Below, in pieces: positions 47,133 through 56,517 of a DNA stretch of 64,000 bases. The position numbers and the translations under genes are program-made. This stretch comes from Pseudomonas putida (GTDB lineage: Bacteria; Pseudomonadota; Gammaproteobacteria; Pseudomonadales; Pseudomonadaceae): positions 1,674,001 to 1,738,000 of the forward strand of contig NZ_MINI01000028.1 in NCBI RefSeq assembly GCF_002906855.1, in the 5' to 3' direction. The notes beneath the pieces are model-generated. The model ran no database searches and had not been told where the DNA came from. It was given only the letters and a program-made list of their open reading frames with translations. How positions within the stretch are numbered: the first letter of the stretch is position 1; each line of letters begins with the position of its first letter.

Positions 47133-47367
47133 AGATCCCTCTCCCTGGGGCACGGCAAAGCCGGCCGAGATACATCGTTCATGAAGTTGTCGTAATGGCA
47201 GACGCGCAGAAGTAAGCCGCGCTCAGAAGTGGCGTTGCAGGCTGTTTCTTAGTTGTCTTCTTACAGCCTAAAGGCGTTTTTATTTTTATTGCAAGCCTTG
47301 ATGTCTATTTGTTTGAAAATAACTTACAAGCTCCATGTGAAAGTTTAAAAACCCTTATAAATCAATC

Positions 47368-47396
47368 ATTTAAAGTTGCTGTTAGTTGGGCGTCAA
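47368..47396 (-). promoter_or_regulatory. Candidate sigma-70 promoter of the alg-type operon
   Basis: On the minus strand TTGACG (47391-47396) and TTAAAT (47368-47373) are 17 bases apart, about 236 bases before algD. The 525-base spacer 47133-47657 is strongly AT-rich. The AlgU consensus GAACTT-N16/17-TCTGA was not found; the nearest is GAAACA-N15-TCTGA with TCTGA at 47223-47227. Confidence 0.45.
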
Positions 47397-47407
47397 AAAA
47401 ATGATAA

Positions 47408-47452
47408 TGCCGCAAGCGGCAATAAAGTGACGCCAAAGGCGTGGCGCCTTTG
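47408..47452 (-). other. Two adjacent hairpins upstream of the alg-type promoter
   Basis: CAAAGGCG-TGG-CGCCTTTG (47434-47452) and TGCCGC-AA-GCGGCA (47408-47421) are perfect stems. On the minus strand the second is followed by TTATCATTTTTTT, the form of a Rho-independent terminator. No minus-strand gene lies upstream, so it may insulate the alg-type promoter from antisense transcription of the regulator region. Confidence 0.55.
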
Positions 47453-47657
47453 CGGTTTCTCCCTCGCGTTGTGCGGCTTGGCATGCACCGCCGGACGTAT
47501 CAAATCCCTCTAAATCAGGGCCTCGCAGGGCTGACTGGTGGCGCAATACTGGCTTGCGACGCTGGCCGGCGATGGGCATAGTGACTGCACAGTCTGCAAC
47601 TGCTTACAGGATTGTGAGCAGCACCCATGACGGCAAAGGAACCAGGAGAAACGTCAT

Positions 47658-48047
47658 ATGAAAGGACTCGGTCCACGCCTGCGGGAAGAGCGTGAACGGC
47701 TGGGCATGACCCAGCGGGTATTCGGTGATATCGGTGGCGTCGAGCCCAATGCCCAGGGCAAGTACGAAAGTGGTGAACGCACGCCGCGGGCGGACTACCT
47801 GGCGGCACTGGCGAACCAGGGTGTGGATGCGCTGTATGTGCTCAGCGGTGAGCGTACGCCGGCACCGCTGGAGAGCCTGACGGCGGATGAAAGTGGTCTG
47901 CTGAGCGCGTTTCGGCGTTTGCCAGCGGCCGACAAGGCGGCTTTGTGGCACTTGTTGGGACGTCTGGTAGGTGAGAGCAGCAGCAGTGAGCAGGCACGGC
48001 AACCGCGTCATGAGCGTCGGACGTTTCTGAAGGAAGTTTTACGCTAG
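47658..48047 (+). CDS. XRE-family DNA-binding protein
   Basis: The protein has 129 residues. The N-terminal helix-turn-helix (residues 4-66: LREERERLGMTQRVFGDIGG, then YESGERTPRADYLAAL) is of Cro/C1 type with the VLSGE end seen in phage-derived regulators. The C-terminal helix may dimerise and ends in a basic tail (RHERRTFLKEVLR). AGGAG is 9-13 bases before the ATG. It is upstream of gacA in the same direction and divergent from the alg-type operon, so it is an obvious candidate regulator for that operon. Confidence 0.85.
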   Translation: MKGLGPRLREERERLGMTQRVFGDIGGVEPNAQGKYESGERTPRADYLAALANQGVDALYVLSGERTPAPLESLTADESGLLSAFRRLPAADKAALWHLLGRLVGESSSSEQARQPRHERRTFLKEVLR

Positions 48048-48110
48048 GTCCGCCATGAAAAATTTTGTTAAGGTGGCGGGATCCAATCGCCCTGTTGACG
48101 AGGTGTCTGC

Positions 48111-48749
48111 TTGATTAGGGTCCTAGTGGTCGACGATCACGATCTGGTTCGAACCGGTATTACCCGTATGCTGGCTGATATCGATGGCCTGCAGGTGGTG
48201 GGTGAGGCGGATTCGGGCGAGTCGGCGCTGAAGCTCGCCCGGGAACTGAAGCCTGACGTCGTGCTGATGGACGTCAAGATGCCTGGGATCGGCGGCCTGG
48301 AAGCCACCCGCAAGCTGTTGCGCAGCCACCCCGACATCAAGGTGGTGGCGGTTACCGTGTGTGAAGAAGACCCGTTCCCGACCCGCCTGATGCAGGCCGG
48401 TGCCGCCGGTTACCTGACCAAGGGCGCAGGGCTGGACGAAATGGTCCAGGCGATTCGCCTGGCGTTTGCCGGCCAGCGCTATATCAGCCCTCAGATCGCC
48501 CAGCAGCTGGCGCTCAAGTCGTTCCAGCCGCAGGCGTCACCGTTCGATGCGCTGTCGGAACGGGAAATCCAGATTGCACTGATGATCGTCGGCTGCCAGA
48601 AAGTGCAGATCATCTCCGACAAGTTGTGCCTGTCGCCCAAGACCGTCAATACTTACCGTTATCGGATCTTCGAAAAACTCTCGGTCACCAGCGACGTCGA
48701 ACTGACCTTGCTGGCCGTTCGCCACGGTATGGTTGACGCAAGCCTGTAA
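48111..48749 (+). CDS. gacA: Response regulator GacA
   Basis: The protein has 212 residues from a TTG start (MIRVLVVDDHD), as usual for Pseudomonas gacA; GAGGTG is just upstream. The receiver domain has D8/D9 and the phosphorylated D54 (VVLMDVKMPG), and the LuxR-type helix-turn-helix is at about 145-205 (LSEREIQIALMIV, LCLSPKTVNTYRYRIFEKL). With GacS it activates the Rsm small RNAs that control secondary metabolism, exopolysaccharide and motility. It is followed by uvrC after 6 bases, the conserved arrangement. Confidence 0.97.
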   Translation: MIRVLVVDDHDLVRTGITRMLADIDGLQVVGEADSGESALKLARELKPDVVLMDVKMPGIGGLEATRKLLRSHPDIKVVAVTVCEEDPFPTRLMQAGAAGYLTKGAGLDEMVQAIRLAFAGQRYISPQIAQQLALKSFQPQASPFDALSEREIQIALMIVGCQKVQIISDKLCLSPKTVNTYRYRIFEKLSVTSDVELTLLAVRHGMVDASL

Positions 48750-48755
48750 ACCTTC

Positions 48756-50579
48756 ATGTCACAAGTCTTTGATTCCAGCGCATTCCTGGCGACCTGCAGT
48801 GGTCGCCCGGGCGTTTACCGGATGTTCGACGCCGAGGCGCGGTTGCTCTATGTGGGCAAGGCCAAGAACCTCAAGAAGCGCCTGGCCAGCTATTTCCGCA
48901 AGACCGGCCTGGCGCCGAAAACCGCCGCGCTGGTGGGGCGCATCGCCCAGGTCGAAACCACCATCACCGCCAACGAGACCGAGGCGCTGCTGCTCGAGCA
49001 GAACCTGATCAAGCAGTGGCGCCCGCCGTACAACATCCTGTTGCGCGACGATAAGTCTTATCCGTACGTGTTCCTTTCGGACGGTGAGTTCCCGCGCCTG
49101 GGCATTCATCGCGGGGCGAAGAAAGCCAAGGGGCGTTATTTCGGGCCGTACCCCAGTGCGGGCGCCATTCGCGAGAGCCTCAGCCTGCTGCAGAAAGCCT
49201 TTTCCGTGCGCCAGTGCGAAGACAGCTACTTCGCCAACCGCACTCGCCCGTGCCTGCAATACCAGATCAAGCGTTGCAAAGGGCCGTGCACCAACCTGGT
49301 CACACCCGAGGAATATGCCGAGGACGTGCGTCACTCGGTGATGTTCCTTGAAGGGCGCAGCCAGCAGTTGGGCAACGAGCTCAACGAGGCCATGGAAAAG
49401 GCGGCCATGGCCCTCAACTTCGAGAAGGCCGCCGAACTGCGCGACCAGATTGCCTTGTTACGCCGGGTCCAGGACCAGCAGTACATCGAAGGCGGCTCCG
49501 GCGATGTCGATGTGGTGGCCGCCTTCGTCAACCCGGGTGGTGCCTGTGTGCACCTGATCAGCGTGCGCGGTGGCCGGGTGCTGGGCAGCAAGAACTTTTT
49601 CCCGCAGGTGGGCATCGAGGAGGAGGTGGCCGAAGTCATGGCCGCGTTCCTGTCGCAGTACTACCTGGGCAATGCCGAGCGCGAGCTGCCTGGCGAGTTG
49701 ATCGTCAACGTGGTGCACGAAGACTTCGAGGCCATCACCGAAGCCGTGCAGAGCCTGCGCGGTCGCGAGCTGGCCATCAGCCACCGCGTGCGCGGCACCC
49801 GTGCGCGCTGGCAGCAACTGGCGGTGACCAACGCCGAGCAGGCGCTCAATGCCCGCCTGGCCAACCGCCAGCACATGGCCGCACGCTTCGAGGCCCTGGC
49901 CGAAGTGCTCGGGCTGGATGAAGTTCCGCAGCGCCTGGAATGCTATGACATCAGCCACTCCAGCGGCGAGGCCACGGTGGCCAGCTGCGTGGTGTTTGGC
50001 CCGGAGGGCCCGATCAAGTCGGATTACCGTCGCTTCAACATCGAAGGCGTTACCGGTGGCGACGACTATGCCGCCATGCACCAAGCCCTGACCCGCCGTT
50101 ATGGGCGGATCAAGGACGGCGAGGGCAAGTTGCCCGACGTGCTGCTGGTGGACGGCGGCAAGGGCCAGCTGAACATGGCCCGCGAAGTGATGCAGGAGCT
50201 GGCTTTCACCGACCTGACCCTGCTCGGCGTGGCCAAGGGCGTGACCCGCAAGGCTGGCTTCGAGACCCTGTACCTTAACGACGTGGCCCACGAGTTCACC
50301 CTCAAAGGCGACAACCCGGCGCTGCACCTGATCCAGCAGATCCGCGACGAAGCCCACCGGTTTGCCATCACCGGCCATCGTGCCCGGCGCGGCAAGGCCC
50401 GCCGTACCTCGAGCCTGGAAGACGTCGCCGGGGTAGGGCCCAAGCGCCGCCGCGACCTGCTGAAACACTTTGGCGGCCTGCAGGAGCTCAACCGCGCCAG
50501 TATCGATGAGATCGCCAAAGCCCCCGGCATCAGTAAAAAGCTTGCCGAGTCGATTTATGCCAGCCTGCATAGCGAGTAG
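48756..50579 (+). CDS. uvrC: UvrABC system protein C
   Basis: The protein has 607 residues. The N-terminal GIY-YIG nuclease ([28 protein letters not shown]) makes the 3' incision, the UvrB-binding UVR motif lies near residue 205-240, and the C-terminal RNase H-like nuclease ([30 protein letters not shown]) makes the 5' incision. Helix-hairpin-helix repeats end the protein ([18 protein letters not shown]). It acts in nucleotide excision repair and follows gacA as in most gammaproteobacteria. Confidence 0.98.
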   Translation: MSQVFDSSAFLATCSGRPGVYRMFDAEARLLYVGKAKNLKKRLASYFRKTGLAPKTAALVGRIAQVETTITANETEALLLEQNLIKQWRPPYNILLRDDKSYPYVFLSDGEFPRLGIHRGAKKAKGRYFGPYPSAGAIRESLSLLQKAFSVRQCEDSYFANRTRPCLQYQIKRCKGPCTNLVTPEEYAEDVRHSVMFLEGRSQQLGNELNEAMEKAAMALNFEKAAELRDQIALLRRVQDQQYIEGGSGDVDVVAAFVNPGGACVHLISVRGGRVLGSKNFFPQVGIEEEVAEVMAAFLSQYYLGNAERELPGELIVNVVHEDFEAITEAVQSLRGRELAISHRVRGTRARWQQLAVTNAEQALNARLANRQHMAARFEALAEVLGLDEVPQRLECYDISHSSGEATVASCVVFGPEGPIKSDYRRFNIEGVTGGDDYAAMHQALTRRYGRIKDGEGKLPDVLLVDGGKGQLNMAREVMQELAFTDLTLLGVAKGVTRKAGFETLYLNDVAHEFTLKGDNPALHLIQQIRDEAHRFAITGHRARRGKARRTSSLEDVAGVGPKRRRDLLKHFGGLQELNRASIDEIAKAPGISKKLAESIYASLHSE

Positions 50580-50612
50580 AATGCCGGGTTCAACCCGCAG
50601 CCAGTCGTACCG

Positions 50613-51173
50613 ATGAATATTCCAAACCTGCTCACCGTTCTACGCGTCCTGCTCATCCCGATCTTCATCCTGCTGTTCTATATGCCCTATCACTGGAGCT
50701 ACATGGCTGCCAGCACGGTGTTTGCCATCGCCGCCGCCACCGACTGGCTGGACGGCTACCTGGCGCGTCGCCTGCAGCAAAGCACCCCATTCGGCGCCTT
50801 CCTCGACCCTGTGGCCGACAAGCTGATGGTGGCCGTGGCCTTGGTGCTGCTGGTGCAGGTGCACGCCAACTTCTGGCTGACCCTGCCAGCGGCGGTGATC
50901 ATCGGTCGCGAAATCGTCGTTTCGGCGCTGCGCGAGTGGATGGCCGAACTGGGGGCACGTGCGCATGTGGCGGTGTCCAACCTCGGCAAGTGGAAGACTG
51001 CGGCGCAGATGCTGGCGCTGGTGATCCTGCTGGCCAACCCGCCGGTGGTGAGCTTCTGGGTGGTACTGGGCTATGGCCTGCTGCTGGTGGCAGCTGCCCT
51101 GACCCTGTGGTCGATGGTGCACTACCTGGTAGCCGCCTGGCCGCATCTGCGCGAAGGCTCCGAGCAAAAATAA
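50613..51173 (+). CDS. pgsA: CDP-diacylglycerol-glycerol-3-phosphate phosphatidyltransferase
   Basis: The 186-residue integral membrane protein carries the CDP-alcohol phosphotransferase motif [20 protein letters not shown] followed by AFLDPVADK (D-x2-D-G-x2-A-R ... G-x3-D-x3-D). It makes phosphatidylglycerol phosphate, the first step to phosphatidylglycerol and cardiolipin. It is 33 bases after uvrC and 20 bases before the tRNA promoter. Confidence 0.97.
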   Translation: MNIPNLLTVLRVLLIPIFILLFYMPYHWSYMAASTVFAIAAATDWLDGYLARRLQQSTPFGAFLDPVADKLMVAVALVLLVQVHANFWLTLPAAVIIGREIVVSALREWMAELGARAHVAVSNLGKWKTAAQMLALVILLANPPVVSFWVVLGYGLLLVAAALTLWSMVHYLVAAWPHLREGSEQK

Positions 51174-51193
51174 AAGTTTTTTGAATCAAGGGG

Positions 51194-51221
51194 TTGACGC
51201 CGTTTCAGATATCGCTAGAAT
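51194..51221 (+). promoter_or_regulatory. tRNA-Gly promoter
   Basis: TTGACG (51194-51199) and TAGAAT (51216-51221) are 16 bases apart and end 15 bases before the tRNA, a strong sigma-70 promoter. Confidence 0.8.
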
Positions 51222-51236
51222 GGCACCCATCACGAC

Positions 51237-51312
<76 letters not shown>

Positions 51313-51320
51313 AATATAGA

Positions 51321-51348
51321 TCTACAGAGTTCCATGGAAGTCTGTAGA
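51321..51348. repeat. 28-bp near-perfect palindrome after tRNA-Gly
   Basis: The arms TCTACAGA and TCTGTAGA enclose TTCCATGGAA; 26 of 28 positions are symmetric. It starts nine bases after the tRNA CCA. It could be a processing or first termination hairpin, or a site used by an integrase. Confidence 0.75.
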
Positions 51349-51359
51349 TACTTGAAAAT

Positions 51360-51380
51360 AGACGCTTCGGCGTCTTTTTT
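51360..51380 (+). terminator. Rho-independent terminator after tRNA-Gly
   Basis: AGACGC-TTCG-GCGTCT followed by a run of T residues, with a stable UUCG tetraloop, ends the tRNA transcript. Confidence 0.92.
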
Positions 51381-51407
51381 CGTTTCAGCGCAGTCTGCCT
51401 GAACCCA

Positions 51408-51700
51408 TCAGCAGCCACGAAATTTAAGTACAGCACGAAGGTCCACAAGGCACGTGAGTGTCATTGACGCTGGCCTCGCGTAGTGCGGCAAGATGCGGAC
51501 GTTCGGCCAGCCACATGACATTGGCGGCCACTGATACAACTCGTTGATGGACACGCTGACGTGCGGGCGCAGCAGCGTCAGGCTGCTATTGGATGCCTCG
51601 TGGTGCATGGGTTGAACCCACCCGTGACCAAGGCCCAGCGCAAGAGCCTAGGGCCATGTCTCCGATGCCTTGGCAAAGACCTTGCGTCCCAGATCAGCGG
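51408..51700 (-). pseudogene. Possible decayed coding remnants before the NEL effector gene
   Basis: The 534 bases from 51381 to 51914 hold no intact gene. On the minus strand a protein-like stretch reads ALALGLGHGWVQPMHHEA in one frame, then after a shift AANVMWLAERPHLAALREAS to a stop near 51424. The two pieces look like one frame-shifted gene, but I cannot name the family. The rest of the spacer shows nothing recognisable beyond the untranslated start of the effector gene. Confidence 0.25.
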
Positions 51701-51914
51701 TATGTTTGTCTCGTGCAGACGAGGTCGGTGGGATTCCACTGCCTTTTGCACGAGTGCCTGGCTTTCTGGCAATAGGTAGAAATGAGGACACAGGCCAAAG
51801 GCAGACACCATTTCTCCCCCGAGCAGGGGCTCAAGCGCGGGTGTTAACTGTATACACCCCCTCGACAGCGTGCTCCGATAGGTTGATTGCTCAATCATCC
51901 CATTGGGTATTGTC

Positions 51915-54900
51915 ATGCAGACAGATCGAGCATCCACCGTTCCCGACGCGCTCGCATTGGCGCAAGCCTATCAGGACAGCATCATTGCCAAGCGCCTCCC
52001 CGCCTGGCTGAAAGCTGCTACCACGGAAGAACTGCAACAGCTTCGCGCAGCAATGCGCCGAAGCCTGGACACTCGCCGCCACCTGTCGAGGGTCCTGGCG
52101 CAGATTGAGGGCATCGACGCATTCGCAACGCCGATCCTGGCCTCGCAAATGCAGGCGAAGTTCGGCCATGCGTACAACGTTCGACGTTGGCAGATGCTGG
52201 TTGGCAATCGGGAGGTCGTGATCAATGCGCTACCCGTGGGCGCGCACCTCACCGAAGTGAAGTACGAGCCGATGCCGCTGCTGGAGGCGGCCTTGCGCAA
52301 TTTCACTGAGGCAGAGACTGCTTCGGACAGAACCCTGGACGGCGCGCAACCCAGGGGAAACCGTTTGTTGAATCCTCGGCAGGGCAGCGTGACGCCACCC
52401 AGTGCGGACCAGTTTGCGCGGTTCTGTCGAGAGTTGGACCTAGGCGCGCAGTATCAACAGCATCTGGACGAAGCATTGCAGCCCACGTCCGGTTTCGATC
52501 AGGCATCGGGCACGCCTCGCCTGTTGGCTGATGCCCATCGTGATGCGCTGCTGGTGGATGCCTATGAGGCCAAGCTCACAGGTGTGCTGACTCAGGCGGA
52601 ACTGCAATTGATCGCGGGACTTTGCAACGACAATGCCTTGGGTAGGTTGAATGGCGATCCTGTAGTCGCTAACCGTCTTCAACTGTTGGGCCATACGATG
52701 CAGCAGATCGTCGTGCTCGCGGTCATGGACGAAGGCATCATTCGCAACACCATCAAGCGGGTACTCGTGCACATTCCGGGTGATGAACATGGCGCTTGGT
52801 GTGCATTCGAGAGTCTGCGCAAATTCGCAAATGCGCTGGGCCGGCGCTTGCGCGAGCCGAGTTACCAAAAGTTCTTCACTCGCTTTGTACGACGGCGCGA
52901 TAGCCAGGCCTTCTTCGGTGAAATCATTCCAGCCTATGCCGATCTGGTCTCGACCGCCAATTACGAACTCAATGAAGAGGTCGAGCCGTATGGGTTGCCG
53001 CTGTTCAATACACTGGCGACAGCGCGTATAGCACAGATCAAAGATGATGCAGCCATGATCGCCGTGCCGGTGGCCAAGCTGGACCGGGCGGTCGAAGTCG
53101 CGCATAACCGGCGACTGGCGGCCGAGGGATGGACGCTGCTGAACCTGGCAGGCCTGTTTGTACCTGCCATTGGCCTCGGCTTGCTTGCCATCACGGCATG
53201 GAGGCTATTGGGCGAGGTTTACCATGGCATCGATGCCTGGCGTGAGGGTGACGACAATGAAGCACTCGGTCACTTGCTCAATGTGGGGGGCGATGTCGCG
53301 GCGATGACAGTGACATCGGCGGGTTTGCTTTTGACCCGACGTTTATGGCATGGCGCCACAGTGGTCGATGAGCTGGTGCCTGCTCACCTTGAAGATGGCA
53401 CGGTCAAACTGTGGAACCAGGACCTCTTGCCTTATAGATTGGCCGGGCCAGCGCCAGGGGCCGTTCGGGACGCCCAGGGCATTCATCGCCTGGGTACGTT
53501 CGCGTGGGTGGAGATTGACGGAGGCTACTACGCAGTAGAGCAACGAGTGACAACGGGGGCGTGGCGGCTGTTGGCTCGGGAGGGTCACGCACCGTTGCTA
53601 TGCCACAACGGCGCAGGTGCCTGGCGTTTGTGGAGCGAACAGCCTGCCCAATGGGATGACCTTCACACCTTGTTCCGCCGTTTTGGCGAGGATGCCCAAG
53701 GGTTGGATGAAGAGCAGATCGACCAGGTTCTGGCGGCTCATGCGTTGGATGCAGAGCATCTGCGTGGACTTCATGTGTACGGTCGGGCACTTGATCCCGA
53801 AGTGATGGACACGGTGCTACGCGTCAAGCTTGATCAACGTATTCGCAATGTCATTGGCGATCTTCGTTCAGGCAAAGCTGTAACGGATCAGCTTGTGCTT
53901 GAGCATGCCCGCAGCCTGCTGGGGAACAGTACAAGCGTCAGTGCCGACTTGGCCAATCAAATCTCGCCTCGAAGGCGTGAGCTGTTCCAGCGACTGTACG
54001 AAAGCATGCAGGAAACCGACTCATCCGGTGTGGCGCAGCTTCGCCGGGTATTCACCAGTTTGCATGGGCCAGCGGCGAGAGGCTTGATAAGCGCTGCCAG
54101 TGTGACGGATCGTCGTCTACTGGAAGTCGACAAACGCATTTCATTGAGTTTGTCAGAGGCTGTCCGCAACTGTGTGCAGCGGATTCGCACGGCGAGGGCC
54201 TATGAATCGGTGGTGATCGATTCCCCGCAGAATGCGGACACTGCAAGAGCTGCAGTGGCAATGAGCAAGTATCTACCGAATGCCTCCACCGGCATTCGTT
54301 GGCGGCTACTTGAGGCTGGGAGTGACGCAAACATTAAGTTGCTGGATAGCGAGTCTGGCACTCGACAACGCGGGCTCTTGCATCGGGATGGGCGCTTTCA
54401 GTTGCTTGATGATCAAGGCACTGCCGTGGGGGCTCCAGGGGAACTGTTTGACATCATGGCCTCAGCCTACGACGAAGGGCTGCGGCAATCTTTGGGAGTA
54501 AGCGATCCGATTGCTCATAACCTGCGGGTGCTACTGGCTCGGCTTGCTAACGTTCGACGTGCGGAAGTCCAGGCGCTGTTTGGGCGGCGCCAAGGCGACG
54601 GAGTATGGTTTACGCCGCCCCAACGTATACAAGACGGGCGTATTGGTTACCCGTTGAGTGGGCGGGGCGAGGGGGGCGCGCCAGTTAGAAGACGACCGCA
54701 AGCACTGTTCGCCATTATTCGTTCTCTCTATCCATCATTCTCTGATGAGCAGTCCCTTACTTGGATTAGCGATGTACAGGCAGCAGGGCTGAACCTGGAA
54801 TCGGAGCTGCAAAGGTTGGGGCAGGAACTGGAGGCACTCGGAACCAGTCTTCATCAATGGCAGATGCGTGCTCCGATGGGAGGGGAGCGCAGCGTGCGGC

Positions 54901-56495
54901 GAGAGTTTCGTGAGTCGTTGGTCAATTGCTGGCGGCGACGACTCACTTACCCAGGACCAGCCACTGGGCAGACCCACAGTTATCGTTGGGCCATCTTCAA
55001 TCTATCACTCCCGGCGCTGCCTGAACTGCCCTCACAGGTCAGCTTTGGCCATGTCACCGAGATGGCGGTTTTTGAAGTGGGGCTCACAGCGCTGCCGGAG
55101 CAGTTCATACGGGCGTTTCCGAACCTGAGAACATTAGAGCTTCCAGGGAATCGACTCACACAATTGCCATTGCAGCTGATGCAAATCAGATTATTGCAGA
55201 GTCTGGACCTCTTTGGTAACCAGATTGTGATGACGCCTGCTCAGGCAACCATACTGGCCTGTTGTGAATCACTGGAGTACATCAACCTTTCGTTCAATCC
55301 CCTTGGGCGGGTGTTCTCGCTGGCCGGGCTTGGCCGGCTACGACGATTACATATGCGCAGTACGGGGATCAACCAACTGCCTAATGCTCTGACGGATCGA
55401 CCGGATTTGCTTTTGGCTGATTTGCGTGACAACCAGATTGATCGCTTGCCTGAGCATTTCTATCGAGCGCCCGGGTGGATCCGCCGTAGCATTCTGGTAC
55501 GCGGTAATCCACTGACCGAGATGGAGATCTCGCGCTTGCGAGCATCCTTGGAAGGCGTGGGAACGTTGCGTGAAGAGGTGGTTGTCGATGCCGTAGGGCA
55601 CTCCCGTCGGCGTTGGTTGGATGCCTGCCAGAGTACACATAGAGGAGAGTTCTCTTTGCATTGGGACAATCTCCAGAGCGCCCCTCGGTCAGGCGAGTTT
55701 TTCTCCATGCTCACACTCCTGCTGCGTTCGGCCGATTTTCATCAGAGTCCTCAGGCGTTGGCAGATCGCGTGTACTCGATGATTGTGGCTATGTCGGAGT
55801 ACTCCAGCTTGCGGGAGGAGTTATTCAACGAGGTAGACGAAACCAATTGCCAGGATGGTGCAGCGCTTACCTTCAGCAACTTGGAGCTGCGCATGTTGGT
55901 GTGGCAAACGCAGCGCGGTGCTGAAGATCGAGAAGAGGGTTTGTTGCACCTGGGGCGACAGTTGTGGCGGCTGGATGAGGTAAACCGCATTGCACTTGAG
56001 GAGATACAGGCCCGGCGAAAGGATGGGGCAGATCCTGATGAGGTCGAGGTCGGGCTGGCCTATCGAGTGTCCCTGCGTGATGCGCTCGACTTGCCTGCGC
56101 AGCCCGGCGGCATGCTGTTCAGAGAGTCTGCTCGGGTAGACGAGGCGGGTGTGGCCGATGCACTGGCGCGTGTTCGGGAGGCTGAAACTTCCGCCACAGT
56201 TGCTGCATCCCTTGTCGAACGTGGTTTTTGGCAGGACCATTTGCAGCGAACCTATGGGGCGCGATTTGAAGCCGTCGATGCGCCTTTTCATGAGCAGTTG
56301 AATGTGCTGATGGACGAGCAGGCTGTTCCGGACGGTGAACGGCTGACGGAGATGAACCGGGTGCGGGATGCGCGCCAGGCTGCACAGCGTCAATTGATGG
56401 AGGAGTTGACCTTGGCTGCGCTGGAGCCTGGCGCTGATCCGCAGGCGAGCGGTGGTACAGAAGAGCCTGTGTCGCCGGGGGCGTCCGCGGTTTAA
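51915..56495 (+). CDS. Giant LRR-NEL type E3 ubiquitin ligase-like effector
   Basis: The protein has 1526 residues. Residues 1-1030 form a large alpha-helical N-terminal region of the DUF6543 / dermonecrotic toxin-like kind, with two hydrophobic segments at about 405-435 and 455-475 that might insert in a membrane. Leucine-rich repeats follow at about 1040-1215 (LRTLELPGNRLTQLP, LQSLDLFGNQI, LLLADLRDNQIDRLP). The C-terminal domain resembles NEL, the E3 ligase of Shigella IpaH and Salmonella SspH: the catalytic CxD motif is C1312-Q-D1314 in DETNCQDGAALTFSNLELRML. NEL enzymes act only inside eukaryotic cells. No secretion genes are nearby. The ATG at 51915 has a weak ribosome site. It follows tRNA-Gly and decayed sequence. 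Confidence 0.85.
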   Translation: MQTDRASTVPDALALAQAYQDSIIAKRLPAWLKAATTEELQQLRAAMRRSLDTRRHLSRVLAQIEGIDAFATPILASQMQAKFGHAYNVRRWQMLVGNREVVINALPVGAHLTEVKYEPMPLLEAALRNFTEAETASDRTLDGAQPRGNRLLNPRQGSVTPPSADQFARFCRELDLGAQYQQHLDEALQPTSGFDQASGTPRLLADAHRDALLVDAYEAKLTGVLTQAELQLIAGLCNDNALGRLNGDPVVANRLQLLGHTMQQIVVLAVMDEGIIRNTIKRVLVHIPGDEHGAWCAFESLRKFANALGRRLREPSYQKFFTRFVRRRDSQAFFGEIIPAYADLVSTANYELNEEVEPYGLPLFNTLATARIAQIKDDAAMIAVPVAKLDRAVEVAHNRRLAAEGWTLLNLAGLFVPAIGLGLLAITAWRLLGEVYHGIDAWREGDDNEALGHLLNVGGDVAAMTVTSAGLLLTRRLWHGATVVDELVPAHLEDGTVKLWNQDLLPYRLAGPAPGAVRDAQGIHRLGTFAWVEIDGGYYAVEQRVTTGAWRLLAREGHAPLLCHNGAGAWRLWSEQPAQWDDLHTLFRRFGEDAQGLDEEQIDQVLAAHALDAEHLRGLHVYGRALDPEVMDTVLRVKLDQRIRNVIGDLRSGKAVTDQLVLEHARSLLGNSTSVSADLANQISPRRRELFQRLYESMQETDSSGVAQLRRVFTSLHGPAARGLISAASVTDRRLLEVDKRISLSLSEAVRNCVQRIRTARAYESVVIDSPQNADTARAAVAMSKYLPNASTGIRWRLLEAGSDANIKLLDSESGTRQRGLLHRDGRFQLLDDQGTAVGAPGELFDIMASAYDEGLRQSLGVSDPIAHNLRVLLARLANVRRAEVQALFGRRQGDGVWFTPPQRIQDGRIGYPLSGRGEGGAPVRRRPQALFAIIRSLYPSFSDEQSLTWISDVQAAGLNLESELQRLGQELEALGTSLHQWQMRAPMGGERSVRREFRESLVNCWRRRLTYPGPATGQTHSYRWAIFNLSLPALPELPSQVSFGHVTEMAVFEVGLTALPEQFIRAFPNLRTLELPGNRLTQLPLQLMQIRLLQSLDLFGNQIVMTPAQATILACCESLEYINLSFNPLGRVFSLAGLGRLRRLHMRSTGINQLPNALTDRPDLLLADLRDNQIDRLPEHFYRAPGWIRRSILVRGNPLTEMEISRLRASLEGVGTLREEVVVDAVGHSRRRWLDACQSTHRGEFSLHWDNLQSAPRSGEFFSMLTLLLRSADFHQSPQALADRVYSMIVAMSEYSSLREELFNEVDETNCQDGAALTFSNLELRMLVWQTQRGAEDREEGLLHLGRQLWRLDEVNRIALEEIQARRKDGADPDEVEVGLAYRVSLRDALDLPAQPGGMLFRESARVDEAGVADALARVREAETSATVAASLVERGFWQDHLQRTYGARFEAVDAPFHEQLNVLMDEQAVPDGERLTEMNRVRDARQAAQRQLMEELTLAALEPGADPQASGGTEEPVSPGASAV

Positions 56496-56517
56496 GCAGT
56501 TGCCGCGCGCGTCGTTC

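Noticed and set aside
47223..47265. AlgU promoter for algD based on TCTGA at 47223-47227
   Set aside because: The -35 partner GAAACA matches only three of six consensus positions and the spacing is 15.
47382..47579. Short minus-strand frame in the algD-XRE spacer
   Set aside because: It overlaps the two hairpins and the -35 element and has no coding character.
51578..51937. 119-codon minus-strand frame before the NEL gene
   Set aside because: No recognisable motif and it overlaps the effector start; at best part of decayed DNA, so not called as a gene.
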